Below, one piece after another: positions 29,005 through 37,778 of a stretch of DNA of 64,000 nt (position 1 is the first letter of the stretch; each line of letters begins with the position of its first letter). A program made the translations under genes and the position numbers. The stretch covers positions 62,001 through 126,000 of the forward strand of contig NZ_JBMNUS010000006.1 of assembly GCF_050946405.1 (NCBI RefSeq). The letters run 5' to 3'. This DNA is from Pseudochelatococcus sp050946405 (GTDB lineage: Bacteria > Pseudomonadota > Alphaproteobacteria > Rhizobiales > Beijerinckiaceae). Below the pieces are notes generated by a model. The model saw only the letters and a list, made by a program, of their open reading frames with translations, had not been told where the DNA came from and ran no database searches.

Positions 29005-29922
29005 CTAGATCCGAATCCGCGGGTCGAGGACGCGGTAAAGCAGATCGGTGGTGAAGTTGATGGCCAGCGTCAGCAGGGTGATCACGAAGACGGCGATCTG
29101 GATGACGGCCATGTCCTTGGTGTAGATCGCGTTGACGATCAGTTGTCCGAGCCCCGGCCAGGAGAACACCGTTTCCGTCACCAGAGCGCCGCCGAGCAGC
29201 GCGATGGTGTGCAGGGAGGTCATGGTCAGCGCGGGGATCAGCGCGTTGCGGAATACGTGCCTGAGCACGATCACATGGTCGGGGATGCCCTTGGCGAGAG
29301 CGGTGCGCACGTAATCGCGGCCCAGAACCTCCAGCATGCCGGAGCGTATCAGCTTCGTCATGTCCGCCGCGAAACCCGTTCCCAGCGTCACCGCCGGCAG
29401 GATGAGATGGGCGAAACTGCCGCTGCCGGACACCGGCAATACGCGCAGCCAGACGCCGAAGACGAGGATCAGCATGATGCCGACCCAGAAGTTCGGCATC
29501 GCCTTGCCGAGCACGGCCGCGCCGGAAACCACGAAATCCGAGGTCGAATTATGGCGCAGCGCCGCCAGAATCCCGGTCGGCACGGCGATGGCGATCGCCA
29601 CCGCCATCGCCCCCGCCGTCAGGATCAGCGTGGCGGGAATGCGCTCCAGCACCACCGGCAGCGCCGCGCTGCCGTAGCGATACGAGACGCCGAAGTCGCC
29701 GCTGAGGATGTTCCCCATATAGGTGACGTACTGGATGTAGAAGGGCTGATCGAGGCCCCACGCCGCAACGAGCGCCAGCCGGTCTTCCTCGGTCGCATCC
29801 TCGGGTATCAGCAGGGCGGACGGATCGCCGGTCAGATACACGAGGATGAAGACGATGAGCGAAACGATGTAGAGCACCGGGATGGCCTGCGCCAGCGCGC
29901 GCAGGGCGTGGCGAAGGATCAT
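29005..29922 (-). CDS. Peptide-type ABC permease, DppB-like, mirror operon
   Basis: A 305-residue permease beginning MILRHALRALAQAIPVLYIV, with the DppB-type SLIVFILVYLTGDPSALLIP and the coupling loop DYVRTALAKGIPDHVIVLRH. It has about six membrane segments. Its start overlaps the binding-protein stop (ATGA, 29919-29922), the same coupling as in the + strand operon, so even the junctions are mirrored. Confidence 0.92.
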   Translation of the reverse strand: MILRHALRALAQAIPVLYIVSLIVFILVYLTGDPSALLIPEDATEEDRLALVAAWGLDQPFYIQYVTYMGNILSGDFGVSYRYGSAALPVVLERIPATLILTAGAMAVAIAIAVPTGILAALRHNSTSDFVVSGAAVLGKAMPNFWVGIMLILVFGVWLRVLPVSGSGSFAHLILPAVTLGTGFAADMTKLIRSGMLEVLGRDYVRTALAKGIPDHVIVLRHVFRNALIPALTMTSLHTIALLGGALVTETVFSWPGLGQLIVNAIYTKDMAVIQIAVFVITLLTLAINFTTDLLYRVLDPRIRI

Positions 29923-31460
29923 GGGCGGGTCACTTCTTCCGCGAAGATCATTTCATCGAAGCGGCCTTCGAACCTGACGCGATCGTTCACGCCGTAGATC
30001 GCCTGCGGGTAGAGGATGCCGATCCGCACACCCTGCGCGGCGACGATTTCCTGCGCCCGGCGCACCAGCGCGAGGCGTTCCTCCTCGCTGCCGGGGTTGC
30101 GGATCTTCGCGCGGATGTCGTTGAACTCCGCGTCGACCCATTCGTAGTGGCGCTTGAACTGGTCGTTGAACAGGGACGAACCGTCGGTGTAGGAACCCAT
30201 GCCCCACAGATAGAGCTCTCCGAAGCCGTCGGAGGCCAGCCGGCTGTTGTAGATCGTCCAGTCGAGCACCTCGAACTGCACCCGGATTCCGACATCCTCG
30301 AGATAGCCGACGATCGCTTCGGAGATTTCGCGATCCTTCACATAGCGGCCGCTCGGCGTGCTGAACTTGACGGTGATTTCCTTGCCGTCTCCGGCTTCCT
30401 GCACCAGCGCGCGGGCGCGCTCGGGATCGAACCGCAGGTCCCGGCTGAGCGCGGGGTTGGAGCCCGGAATCTTCGGCGGGAAGAAGCCGCGCGTGGGAGA
30501 GCCGAATGCGCTCACCACCTTGCGCGCGATCGCGTCACGGTCGATCGCCAGGTCGATGGCCTCGCGCACGCGCGGATCGCGGGTGGCCCATTTCTCGCCG
30601 GTGCGGACATGGAGCGCGAGATTGCGGGCGATGTCGAACGAAATCACTTTCGTGCCGGCGTTCGCCTTGATGCGCTCGATGTCTTCCGGGGGAATGTTGA
30701 CGGCGATATCGACGCCCCCGGTGATGAACTCCGACACGCGTGTCGTCGTTTCGGGAATCGAGCGAATGACCACCGTATCCCACTTCGGTTTGCCGCCCCA
30801 CCAGTCGTCGTTCTTCTCCAGAATGACGCGGTCGGCCTTGCGCCATTCCTTGAACCTGTAGGGGCCGGTGCCGATCGGTTGCCTGAAGAAAGCGTCCTTG
30901 CCGCCGGCGGCCTCGAAGGCGTGTTTCGGCAGGATGCCGGCGCCGTTGCCCACGAAACGATGCAGCAGCAGCGGGTCCGGGCCGTCGGTCTCGATTTCGA
31001 GCGTATGGTCGTCGATCACCCTGACGCTCTTGACCGTGCTGAATTTCGAGGCGCTTTTCAGCTTCTTGTCGCCCTGGGTCCGCTCGACGGTGAACTTCAC
31101 GTCATGGGCGGTGAAGCTGGTGCCGTCGTGCCATTTGATATCGTTGCGAAGCCTGAACACCCAGCGGATCTGATCGTCGGTGGACCAGGAAGTCGCCAGA
31201 TTGGGCTTGAAGACCAGCGTGTCGCCCGAAAAATCTTTCGCCACCAGATAGTCGTAAATATTGACGAGCGTCGATTCGGTGCTGTTGTTGCCGTGATCGG
31301 CAGGGTCGAGAGAGAGGATGTCGTTGCCCTGCGCAATGGACAATACGTTGTCCGAGGCCGTGCTCGCATATGTTGCGCTTCCCGGGGAGGCATAGGCGGC
31401 GAGGGAGGCCGCAAAACCAAAAGACAATACCTTGATAAAAGTGCGGCGATCAGAATGCAT
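29919..31460 (-). CDS. Peptide-type ABC transporter substrate-binding protein (SBP2), Tat-type signal
   Basis: A periplasmic family-5 binding protein, 513 residues from ATG 31460. It opens MHSDRRTFIKVLSFGFAASL, a twin-arginine signal, unlike the Sec signals of SBP1 and SBP3; export in folded form, possibly with a ligand or cofactor, is implied. Family blocks are GNDILSLDPADHGNNSTEST, KWHDGTSFTAHDVKFTVERT and PIGTGPYRFKEWRKADRV. It is clearly more distant from SBP1 and SBP3 than they are from each other. The open frame reaches 31658, but that N-terminal part is not signal-like. Confidence 0.92.
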   Translation of the reverse strand: MHSDRRTFIKVLSFGFAASLAAYASPGSATYASTASDNVLSIAQGNDILSLDPADHGNNSTESTLVNIYDYLVAKDFSGDTLVFKPNLATSWSTDDQIRWVFRLRNDIKWHDGTSFTAHDVKFTVERTQGDKKLKSASKFSTVKSVRVIDDHTLEIETDGPDPLLLHRFVGNGAGILPKHAFEAAGGKDAFFRQPIGTGPYRFKEWRKADRVILEKNDDWWGGKPKWDTVVIRSIPETTTRVSEFITGGVDIAVNIPPEDIERIKANAGTKVISFDIARNLALHVRTGEKWATRDPRVREAIDLAIDRDAIARKVVSAFGSPTRGFFPPKIPGSNPALSRDLRFDPERARALVQEAGDGKEITVKFSTPSGRYVKDREISEAIVGYLEDVGIRVQFEVLDWTIYNSRLASDGFGELYLWGMGSYTDGSSLFNDQFKRHYEWVDAEFNDIRAKIRNPGSEEERLALVRRAQEIVAAQGVRIGILYPQAIYGVNDRVRFEGRFDEMIFAEEVTRP

Positions 31461-31791
31461 TGCGTACTCCCGACAAATCTCTTTTCCTGGGATTGCGGAT
31501 TCGATTTCGGGATCTTTGCGGCGCGCTGCCGGTCTCAGGGGCATCCGGGCATGAAAGTCCGGGAGCGCGTCACCCGCTGAAATCCCGTCGAAACAGGGCG
31601 AACTCCGAAAAGATCTTGCGTTATCAAAAAGACGATCTGACTCGGCAAAGCCGGCCAACCCTGCGCGCTTGCCCGATGGCTCCGGCGGAGCATTCTATCG
31701 GTCAATTCGATAGAATATATATACTATGTTTTGCGGCAAGCAAACCCCTTTTTTGCCGCGCGAATGCGCGGCGGTTCGCGGCGCGGCGGAT
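31461..31791. other. Leader and control region of the mirror operon
   Basis: About 330 bases between the SBP2 start and the MFS stop, with no credible gene. On the minus strand there is a TATATAT box at 31716-31724 followed by the inverted repeat at 31692-31716, then about 230 bases of leader before SBP2. A second inverted repeat (GCGGCAA 31732-31738 / TTGCCGC 31753-31759) could end the MFS transcript. Confidence 0.5.
31692..31716 (-). promoter_or_regulatory. Candidate operator for the SBP2 operon
   Basis: ATTCTATCG (31692-31700) and CGATAGAAT (31708-31716) are perfect 9-base inverted arms with a 7-base spacer. Directly next to it, on the minus strand side, is TATATAT (31716-31724), a good -10. 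A repressor bound here would cover the transcription start. No dedicated regulator gene adjoins it. Confidence 0.6.
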
Positions 31792-33057
31792 TCAGGATTG
31801 TCGGTCTGCGGCGATCGAGCGGGGATCGGACAGATGGCGCAGCGCGGGAAAAGCCCATGCGCAGCCGGCGGCGATAGCGACGGTGCATAGCCCGCCGATC
31901 GCGGCGGCGGGCGCCGCGCCCAGCCATCCCGCGACGGCGCCGGCGCGGAAGTCGCCGACTTCGTTCGAGGCGCTGATGAAGACCTGCGCGGCTGCGTTGA
32001 CCCTTCCGCGCATGGCGTCCGGCGTGCCGAGCTGGAGCACCGTCTGGCGCATGACCACGCTGACCATGTCCGCGACGCCGCCGACCGCCAGGGCGATCAG
32101 GGATAGCAGGAAGATCTCCGAAAGGGCGAAGACCGTTGCCGAGATGCCGAACAGCGCGCTGAAACCCAGCATGACGGCGCCCGCGCCGCGCCGGGGCATG
32201 GCGCGGGCGAGGAAGAACGCGGCGGCGGTCGCTCCCACGGCGGGGGCGGCCCGCAACGCGCCGAGGCCGGCGGGTCCCACGTCGAGGATGTCGCGTGCGA
32301 AGACCGGCAGCAGCGCGACGACGCTGCCGAACAGCACGGCGAACAGATCGAGCAGCACCATGCCGAGGAGGACCGGCGTGCTCCAGATATAGCGGATGCC
32401 CGCCAGCATATGCCCCGGCGTCCTGTCGCGCCGTTCCGCGCGCGCGGCGCCGGCCGCCGCGGGAATCATCAGGACGGCGAGCCCGATGGCGATGAAGGTG
32501 ATGACGGCGATGCCGGCGTAGCCGACCGTCAGGCCCGCGAGGAGCAGAAGGCCCGCGAGCGCGGGGCCGAAGATGGTCGCGACCTGACCCGCTCCGGTCG
32601 ACAGGCTGACGGCGGCGGGAAAGCGGCGCGCCGGCACGACCTGCCCCAGCAGCGCCCACAGCGCCGGCTTGGATACGGCGATCGCCGTGCCGAACAGGCC
32701 GGCGGCGATATAAATGTGGGCGATGTCGGGCGTGTCGGCGAGCGACAGCAGCAGCAGGCCGGCCGAGGCGAGAAAGGCCGTGAAAGAGCCGGCCGCGACC
32801 ACGCCGGCGCGGTTGAACCTGTCCGCCAGATCGCCGGCCGCGAGGCCCACCGCGAGCACTGGCGCGAACATCGCCAGGCCGACATATCCCAGGTGCAGCG
32901 GATCGTTCGTGAGGCCGTAGACATGCCAGCCGAGGACGACGACCAGCATGCGGTTCACGAGGTGGAAGATGAACCGCGAAGCCAGATAGACACGGTAGCC
33001 GGGCGTGCGCCATACGTCGCGCGGCCCGTCGCCGGCCGCCGCGGTCTCGCTCGTCAT
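31792..33057 (-). CDS. MFS transporter, EntS-like (1 of 2)
   Basis: A 421-residue major facilitator protein from ATG 33057, preceded by AAAGG. Twelve hydrophobic segments are evident. The N-terminal RFIFHLVNRMLVVVLGWHVY, the loop GDLADRFNRAGVV after helix 2, and RQTVLQLGTPDAMRGRVNA in the second half match the EntS/MFS_3 exporter group (enterobactin and drug exporters). The ATG at 33123 would add an Arg-rich tail and is less likely. It lies between the mirror operon and the next operon, with its own likely terminator. It may export a product or toxic intermediate. Confidence 0.85.
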   Translation of the reverse strand: MTSETAAAGDGPRDVWRTPGYRVYLASRFIFHLVNRMLVVVLGWHVYGLTNDPLHLGYVGLAMFAPVLAVGLAAGDLADRFNRAGVVAAGSFTAFLASAGLLLLSLADTPDIAHIYIAAGLFGTAIAVSKPALWALLGQVVPARRFPAAVSLSTGAGQVATIFGPALAGLLLLAGLTVGYAGIAVITFIAIGLAVLMIPAAAGAARAERRDRTPGHMLAGIRYIWSTPVLLGMVLLDLFAVLFGSVVALLPVFARDILDVGPAGLGALRAAPAVGATAAAFFLARAMPRRGAGAVMLGFSALFGISATVFALSEIFLLSLIALAVGGVADMVSVVMRQTVLQLGTPDAMRGRVNAAAQVFISASNEVGDFRAGAVAGWLGAAPAAAIGGLCTVAIAAGCAWAFPALRHLSDPRSIAADRQS

Positions 33058-33639
33058 TTTTCTTGCAGCCTTTCGTTTCTCGTCGCCGGCGTGCCCCGGA
33101 AAGCCGCGCGGTCGCGATCGCACGGGAATGCCGGAGGTTGGACATGCAACGGGGGTGGGTGAAAGCCGGATGCCGGGCCGCGCATGGTTGCCTCGTGCAT
33201 GGCGCCGGCAGCCTCAAGGTTCGACGTATGGTTTGAGCCGAGGTCAAAAGTCAAGTTTTCGCGGCCGGTTTTTTCTTTTATCCCGTTTTCCCATGCAAGC
33301 GCCGGCTTTCCATACATGCGATCCTTCATGCATCGGTGCGTTTGGCGGTCTTTTTTCTGGAGAGAAAAGCCGGTTCCATAGTTTTTATTGAGAGCGTCAT
33401 GCCGATAATGCATGAAGTAATCGAAATCCCGCTGAAAGTGCCGTTTCAAATCTTCGGATATGCCCTTGACGGATATCCGGCTCATTTTATAAAGTGTTTC
33501 TATCGAAATTATAATTTGTGTGCGGCCGGTGTTTTGCCGATCCGGCCGCGCACGCTCTCGCGCACCCCGAAAAGCCCGGACTCGGGAGGCGAATGCTGTT
33601 TCCCGGAGCGTTGCAAGCTTCCGTTCCCGAGGATGATCA
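33058..33639. other. Divergent control region between MFS and MmgE/PrpD operons
   Basis: About 580 bases with no convincing gene. It is unusually AT-rich around 33240-33520. It contains the promoter at 33466-33493 and, just after it, TTCTATCGAA (33498-33507), which matches the first half of the operator at 31692. The left half must hold the MFS promoter, but I could not fix it. Confidence 0.45.
33466..33493 (+). promoter_or_regulatory. Probable sigma-70-type promoter of the MmgE/PrpD-SBP3-cysK operon
   Basis: TTGACG (33466-33471), a 16-base spacer and TATAAA (33488-33493) lie about 150 bases upstream of the MmgE/PrpD start. A half-site (TTCTATCGAA, 33498-33507) shared with the SBP2 operator falls at the expected transcription start. 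Confidence 0.6.
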
Positions 33640-34977
33640 ATGACCGTATCCCAGTCTATCGCGCGCAATCTTCTGGCGTTCGCCGGGCGCGACTATCCTG
33701 AAGAGAGCTATCATATTGCGCGGGCCGCGATCATCGACACGATCGGCGTTATTCTGGCGGGCAGCGCGCATGAGGGGGCGCGCATCCATCGGCGGACCGT
33801 CTTGCCGCTGGCCGGCGCCGGCCGCAGCCGCGTGTTGGGGACGGATCGCCGCGTCGACGCCCCCAACGCGGCCTTTCTCAACGGCGCGGCCGCGCACATG
33901 CTCGATTTCGACGATTCCAGCCCGCTCGTGCGCGGACATCCCACGGCAAGCATCCTGCCGACGATTCTCGCTCTGGCGGACGAGCATGACCGCGACGGCC
34001 GCGTCATCCTGCAAACGTTCATCGCGGCCTTCGAAACCTCCGCGCGCGTCGGGGAAGCGGTCGGCGCCTATCAATATACCCACGGCTGGCACCCCACGGT
34101 GACGATCGGCATCTTCGGCGCCGTCGCGGCGGCGGCGCTGCTGCTCGGCCTGACGGAAGCGCAGACCGCCGCCGCACTGGGCATCGCGACATCGTTCGCT
34201 TCCGGCGTCAAGTCGAACTTCGGCAGCATGACGAAGCCGCTGATCGTGGGCCATGCCAACCGCAATGCGATCACGGCGGCCCTGCTGGCGAAGAACGGCT
34301 TTTCGTCCGGCCCGGCCGCCTTCGAGCATCATCACGGCTATTTCAACGTCTTCAACAACGGCCCCGGCAATTATGACGCGACGCCGGTGAGCGAGGATTG
34401 GTCCGGTCCGCCGAAGATCCTCGATTCGGAGCGCGGCATCCTGCAAAAGCGCTATCCGTGCTGCCATGCCATCGCCGCCCCGCTGGACGGCGTGCTGGCG
34501 CTGCGCGAGGCCGGCGGGCTGAGGCCGGAGGATATCGTCCGCATCGAGATCGACGTCCATCCGATCCGCTTCCCCCACATCAACGTTCCGCAGCCCGAAA
34601 CGCCGCTTGCGGCGAAGTTCAGCCCGCACTACAGCGCCGCGCGCGCCATCGTGGCCGGCAAGGTCGTGCTCGACGATTATGAGGACGAGACGGTTTTTCA
34701 GGACCCCGCCACCCGCGCCGTCATGGCGCGCGTGCAACTCGGCCGGCATGAGCGCGACGACGCGCAAGGCGCCGTCGTGCGCATCGAAACCGCCGACGGC
34801 CGCCATCTCCGGCACGAGGTGGAGAAGCTGCCCCGGCTGCGCAACGACGGCCCGCGGCCGGAGCCTGCCGTCGAAGTCAAGTTTCTGGACACCGCCGCGC
34901 GGGCTATCGGCCGCGATCGCGCGGCGAGCCTCTACGGCGCATTGGTGGCTGACCGCTACCTGTTCGAGGGAGCGTGA
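33640..34977 (+). CDS. MmgE/PrpD family protein (2 of 3)
   Basis: A 445-residue enzyme of the MmgE/PrpD family (dehydratases, epimerases and decarboxylases of small polycarboxylic acids, Bacillus YxeQ). Signature stretches are FLNGAAAHMLDFDDSSPLVR, THGWHPTVTIGIFGAVAAAA, SNFGSMTKPLIVGHANRNAI, LQKRYPCCHAIAAPLDGVL and LAAKFSPHYSAARAIVAGK. The DFDD pair and the CCHA cysteines lie in the expected active-site region. It starts the operon MmgE/PrpD-SBP3-cysteine-synthase-like enzyme, with 54 bases to SBP3. The association with a PLP enzyme of sulfur metabolism suggests a thiol or amino-acid conjugate as source compound. Confidence 0.88.
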   Translation: MTVSQSIARNLLAFAGRDYPEESYHIARAAIIDTIGVILAGSAHEGARIHRRTVLPLAGAGRSRVLGTDRRVDAPNAAFLNGAAAHMLDFDDSSPLVRGHPTASILPTILALADEHDRDGRVILQTFIAAFETSARVGEAVGAYQYTHGWHPTVTIGIFGAVAAAALLLGLTEAQTAAALGIATSFASGVKSNFGSMTKPLIVGHANRNAITAALLAKNGFSSGPAAFEHHHGYFNVFNNGPGNYDATPVSEDWSGPPKILDSERGILQKRYPCCHAIAAPLDGVLALREAGGLRPEDIVRIEIDVHPIRFPHINVPQPETPLAAKFSPHYSAARAIVAGKVVLDDYEDETVFQDPATRAVMARVQLGRHERDDAQGAVVRIETADGRHLRHEVEKLPRLRNDGPRPEPAVEVKFLDTAARAIGRDRAASLYGALVADRYLFEGA

Positions 34978-35031
34978 CGGGGCTGGCCGGAAGGCGCTCC
35001 GACCTCGCATTATCAGGGATGTAGAAACATC

Positions 35032-36552
35032 ATGGCCAGATCGTTTATCGCGATGACCGTCGCATGGTCTCTCGGTTTCGCCGCCGTCTCCGCCCACGGC
35101 GCCGGGGCGGGGGAGCGCGGCGATACGCTCACCATCGGAACCGGGACCGACATCATTTCTCTCGATCCCGGCAATCACGGCACCAACGCGACGTCGGCTG
35201 TCCTGATCAATCTGTACGATCAGCTCGTGAATGCCGATTTTTCGACGGGAACGCTGGAGTTCAGGCCCTCTCTCGCGGAGAAGTGGGAACGCACCTCGCC
35301 CACGACATGGGTCTTCGATCTGCGCCGGGATGTCAGGTGGCATAATGGCGATCCCTTCACCGCCGAGGACGTGAAGTTCACCATCGACCGGCTGCAAGAC
35401 GACAGGAAACTGCGCAGCAACGGAAAGTTTTCGACCGTCAGGGAGGTGCGCGTGCTGTCGCCGCACCGGGTCGAGATAGAGACGGACGGCGTTGATGCGC
35501 TGTTGCTGCACAAGTTCGTCGGCGTCGGCCCGAACATCCTGCCCCGGAAGGCTTTCGAGGCGGCGGGAACGCCGGAAAAGTTCTTCGCCGAGCCTGTCGG
35601 CACCGGGCCTTACAGGTTCGGCGAATGGGCCAAGGCCGATCGCGTGACCCTGCTGCGCAATGACCAGTGGTGGGGCGGCAAGCCGAAGTGGGAGAAGGTC
35701 GTGTTCCGCGCCCTGCCGGAAACCACGACCCGCGTTTCCGAACTCATCACCGGAGGGGTCGACATCGCCACGGCCGTGCCGCCGGAGGACATCGCCCGCA
35801 TCAACGCCAACACGGCCACCCGGACCGCGGCGTCGAACATCGCCCGCAATTGCATCCTGCTGCTGCGCACGGCGCCCGATACCCCGACCGGCGATCCGCG
35901 CGTGCGCGAGGCCATCGACATCGCCATCGACCGCGACGTGATCGTGAAGGATGTGCTGTCCGGGCTCGGCGTGCCCACGCGCGGCTTCTTCCCGCCGGAA
36001 ATTCCCGGCGCCAATCCCGATCTCGACAAGGATTATCGCTTCGATCCGCAGCGGGCGCGACAATTGCTGGCGGAAGCCGGCCATGCGAACGGATTCGAGC
36101 TGGAATTCGCCACGCCGAACGGCCGTTACATCAAGGACAAGGAAGTGGCGGAGGTGATCGCCGGCTATCTCGAGGACATCGGCATCCGCGTGAAACTCCA
36201 GGTGCTCGACTGGACCGTGTACAAGGATCGGCAGCAGGCCGACAAATTCGGCGAAGCGTATTTCCGCTGCATGGGAAGCTACACCGACGCATCGAGCTTC
36301 TACCGCCGGGACTGGAACGAACATCACAAGTGGAACAGCGCGGAATACGACGCGCTCGCCCGCGAGGGCGGCGTCGAGGCGGACGACGCCCGGCGCAACG
36401 AGATTTCCAGGAAGACGCAGGCGATCGTCGCCGATGAACGGCCCCAGATCGGCATCTATTTTCCGAAAGCCAATTACGGGATCAACAACCGCATCGACTT
36501 CGCGCCGCGCTTCGACGAGCTGTTCATCGCCGAGGACATCAGCCTGAAGTGA
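35032..36552 (+). CDS. Peptide-type ABC substrate-binding protein without its own permease (SBP3)
   Basis: A 506-residue periplasmic binding protein of family 5, with a Sec signal cleaved near GAGAG-ERGDT (about residue 27). Blocks are GTDIISLDPGNHGTNATSAV, RPSLAEKWERTSPTTWVFDL, WHNGDPFTAEDVKFTIDRLQ, PVGTGPYRFGEWAKADRV and PTRGFFPPEIPGANPDLDKD. It shares long identical blocks with SBP1 and ends almost the same (SBP1 EEISLK, SBP3 EDISLK). No permease or ATPase follows, so it probably feeds the SBP1 transporter with another ligand. It lies between MmgE/PrpD and the PLP enzyme. Confidence 0.92.
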   Translation: MARSFIAMTVAWSLGFAAVSAHGAGAGERGDTLTIGTGTDIISLDPGNHGTNATSAVLINLYDQLVNADFSTGTLEFRPSLAEKWERTSPTTWVFDLRRDVRWHNGDPFTAEDVKFTIDRLQDDRKLRSNGKFSTVREVRVLSPHRVEIETDGVDALLLHKFVGVGPNILPRKAFEAAGTPEKFFAEPVGTGPYRFGEWAKADRVTLLRNDQWWGGKPKWEKVVFRALPETTTRVSELITGGVDIATAVPPEDIARINANTATRTAASNIARNCILLLRTAPDTPTGDPRVREAIDIAIDRDVIVKDVLSGLGVPTRGFFPPEIPGANPDLDKDYRFDPQRARQLLAEAGHANGFELEFATPNGRYIKDKEVAEVIAGYLEDIGIRVKLQVLDWTVYKDRQQADKFGEAYFRCMGSYTDASSFYRRDWNEHHKWNSAEYDALAREGGVEADDARRNEISRKTQAIVADERPQIGIYFPKANYGINNRIDFAPRFDELFIAEDISLK

Positions 36553-36601
36553 CGCCCTTTCGCGAAACCACGACGGGACCGATCGTTTTCCGGCAACAAT
36601 C

Positions 36602-36608
36602 AAGGAGG
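36602..36608 (+). promoter_or_regulatory. Strong ribosome-binding site deciding the cysteine-synthase-like start
   Basis: AAGGAGG is six bases before ATG 36615. It selects this start over the longer frame that begins inside the end of SBP3. Confidence 0.85.
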
Positions 36609-36614
36609 AATCTT

Positions 36615-37589
36615 ATGGGTACGGGACCAGCGGGAAGAATATACGACGAATTTTCGCAATTGATCGGCAATACGCCGCTGCTGGAGCTGCATCGATACCG
36701 GAAAAACCGGGACTTGCCCGGCCGCCTTGTCGCGAAGATCGAATATTTCAATCCGGCCGGAAGCGTGAAGGACCGTATCGCCTGGGCCATCATCAAGGAT
36801 GCGGAGGAGACCGGCAGGCTCAAGCCCGGCGACACCATCGTCGACGTGACGAGCGGCAATACCGGCATCGCTCTCGCCGCCATCGCCGCTTCGCGCGGAT
36901 ACCGGGCGAAGTTCTACGCGAGCGACAACATCAGCCCGGACAAGATCAGGATTCTCGACCTGTTCGGCGTCGAGGTGGTGCCGGTGAGGAACGAGTTCTT
37001 CCTCGATCCCGAGGCGCTCGAAAAGATCACGAACCGGATCAGGGAAGAGAATCCCGACGCCTACTTTACCGATCAATTGGCCAATCCGGTCAACCCGCAG
37101 GCTCATTTCGACAATACCGGCCCCGAGATATGGCGGGATACGAACGGCGAGGTCGATTTCCTCGTCGCCGGCGTGGGCACGGGCGGAACGATTTCAGGCG
37201 CCGGCAAGTTCCTGAAGTCGAAGAAGCCGGATGTAAAGGTCGTCGTCGCGGAGCCCGCGGAGGGATCGCTGCCGACGGAAGAGAATCCCTATCCCGATGA
37301 AATCGACGGCGTGCACAAGGTGAGCGAGATCGATCCGCAATTGTTGCCGGGCAACTATGACGGCTCCGTCGTGGACGAGATCATCGCCCTGGAAACGGCG
37401 GACGCGCGTCGGACGGTGCGCGCCCTCGCCTCCGAGGAAGGCGTTTTCGTCGGCACATCTTCCGGGGCGACGTTGTGGGCGGCCACGCAGATCGCCTCGC
37501 GCCCCGAAAACGCCGGCAAGACCATCGTCGTCGTTCTGCCGGATACGGGCGAGCGCTATCTGACCCTCCCGTCGGATCATCGCGGGTAA
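36615..37589 (+). CDS. Cysteine synthase-like PLP enzyme
   Basis: A 324-residue PLP enzyme of the O-acetylserine sulfhydrylase fold. It has FNPAGSVKDRIAWAII (PLP-binding Lys), the substrate loop TSGNTGIALAAIAASRGY, the phosphate-binding GVGTGGTISGAGKFLK, and SSGATLWAA toward the end. The segment where classic CysK reads like IQGIGAGF is here DEIDGVHKVSEIDPQLLPGN, so the acyl-amino-acid substrate may differ from O-acetylserine. Related enzymes make cysteine, 2,3-diaminopropionate precursors (SbnA) or cystathionine. As the last gene of the operon, it could capture sulfide or another nucleophile released by the pathway. An SD of AAGGAGG supports the start. Confidence 0.82.
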   Translation: MGTGPAGRIYDEFSQLIGNTPLLELHRYRKNRDLPGRLVAKIEYFNPAGSVKDRIAWAIIKDAEETGRLKPGDTIVDVTSGNTGIALAAIAASRGYRAKFYASDNISPDKIRILDLFGVEVVPVRNEFFLDPEALEKITNRIREENPDAYFTDQLANPVNPQAHFDNTGPEIWRDTNGEVDFLVAGVGTGGTISGAGKFLKSKKPDVKVVVAEPAEGSLPTEENPYPDEIDGVHKVSEIDPQLLPGNYDGSVVDEIIALETADARRTVRALASEEGVFVGTSSGATLWAATQIASRPENAGKTIVVVLPDTGERYLTLPSDHRG

Positions 37590-37728
37590 TGCGGCCGGCC
37601 GGGCGCACGATCCGATTCCGTCACGACACCGGACCTGGCGCGCGGCCTTTCCGCCAACCTTCGGCAGCGAAGCATTCCCGGCAAGGGCGGCCTGCGCCCT
37701 TGCCGGGAATGGCGTCAGAACAAGGAAG

Positions 37729-37768
37729 CAGAACATTTCCGCGTTTCAGGGAAAAATCAAAATGCTCT
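37729..37768. repeat. Dispersed palindromic element, partial copy D
   Basis: Only the right hairpin of the element is left: CAGAACATTTCCGCGTTTC, then AAAATGCTCT. It matches copy A (AGAGCATTTCTGCGTTTC ... GAAATGCTCT) at 2967-3005 with several changes. It lies just before the second MFS gene. Confidence 0.5.
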
Positions 37769-37778
37769 GTTCACCATC

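Noticed and set aside
33637..36603. Long antisense open frame over the MmgE/PrpD and SBP3 genes, and similar ones at 17081-19795 and 41878-44688
   Set aside because: Each covers two or more well-recognised genes on the other strand, with repetitive basic and His-rich translation and no ribosome-binding site.
36553..36614. SAM-type riboswitch ahead of the cysteine-synthase-like gene
   Set aside because: The spacer is only 62 bases and holds little more than a strong ribosome-binding site.
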